From positions 1 through 6,737 of the forward strand of contig JAVBQU010000165.1 of NCBI GenBank assembly GCA_031548675.1: a DNA stretch of 6,737 bases, read 5' to 3'. The notes beneath the pieces were generated by a model. The model was not told where the DNA came from, did no database searches, and saw nothing but the letters and a program-made list of their open reading frames with translations. Origin of the DNA: JAVBQU01 sp031548675. GTDB lineage: Bacteria > Bacteroidota > Bacteroidia > Bacteroidales > P3. Below are positions 6,654-6,737 of the stretch, one piece after another (the stretch's first letter is position 1; each line of letters begins with the position of its first letter). The translations under genes and the position numbers were made by a program.

Positions 6654-6737
6654 ATGGGTAATAGCAATTCAAATAACAAATATAAGTTTGAAAAAATAGC
6701 AGATATTTTTATGACTAGACATTATTTGAAAACAAAA
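6654..6737 (+). CDS. Possible start of the next gene (3' end outside window), unrecognised
   Basis: An ATG at 6654 opens a frame that runs 28 codons to the right edge without a stop. The peptide begins MGNSNSNNKYKFEKIADIF and is polar, with no signal peptide or recognisable motif in the visible part. An in-frame stop (TAG) lies four codons or fewer upstream, so no longer N-terminus is possible. A TAGTTTTG hexamer-like -7 element about 46 nt upstream could serve as promoter, though its -33 partner is not evident. Twenty-eight open codons can occur by chance in this DNA, so the call is tentative. Confidence 0.3.
   Translation, partial: MGNSNSNNKYKFEKIADIFMTRHYLKTK

Noticed and set aside
1..6737. 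CRISPR array, tRNA, rRNA or insertion sequence
   Set aside because: No regularly spaced repeats, cloverleaf-like elements, rRNA motifs, transposase-like protein or terminal inverted repeats were seen.

Overview
The window is AT-rich, has long A/T-rich spacers, and shows no Shine-Dalgarno sequence ahead of any start codon; starts sit instead behind A-rich leaders such as AAAAACAAAAATG. With the gene content, this points to a member of the Bacteroidetes. That assignment rests on protein style and leader context, not on a marker gene.

Positions 1 to 6298 hold a six-gene cluster, all on the + strand, of the Bat (Bacteroides aerotolerance) / MoxR-VWA type. In order: (1) the C-terminal half of a MoxR-family AAA+ ATPase, cut by the left edge; (2) a short soluble DUF58 protein; (3) a small single-span DUF4381-type membrane protein; (4) BatA, a membrane-anchored von Willebrand A (VWA) protein with an intact MIDAS metal site; (5) a fusion of BatB (second membrane-anchored VWA protein, intact MIDAS) with a BatC-like TPR domain; (6) BatD, with a signal peptide, a large periplasmic region, one membrane span and a cytoplasmic tail. 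No BatE-like gene follows. Spacing is tight from gene 3 to gene 5 (1 and 12 nt). It is loose after moxR (159 nt), after the DUF58 gene (66 nt to the chosen start) and before batD (117 nt).

The likely arrangement: MoxR and DUF58 act in the cytoplasm. DUF4381, BatA, BatB/C and BatD sit in the inner membrane, with the two VWA domains, the TPR domain and most of BatD on the periplasmic side by the positive-inside rule. MoxR ATPases paired with VWA proteins are generally thought to act as chaperone-like machines that remodel or metallate partner proteins. Bat operons have been linked to aerotolerance and stress survival, but their substrate is not known and nothing here reveals it.

The sequence style of DUF58, BatA, the BatB/C fusion and BatD resembles, from memory, the MoxR-DUF58-DUF4381-VWA-VWA/TPR-BatD clusters common in Proteobacteria. 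The most distinctive detail is a lipobox-like LPSC exactly where the fusion re-emerges on the periplasmic side.

Positions 6299 to 6737 contain no convincing complete gene. There is a 10-bp hairpin that may end the operon, one unusually long open frame without a good start, and at the right edge an ATG (6654) that opens a frame running off the window, possibly the next gene.
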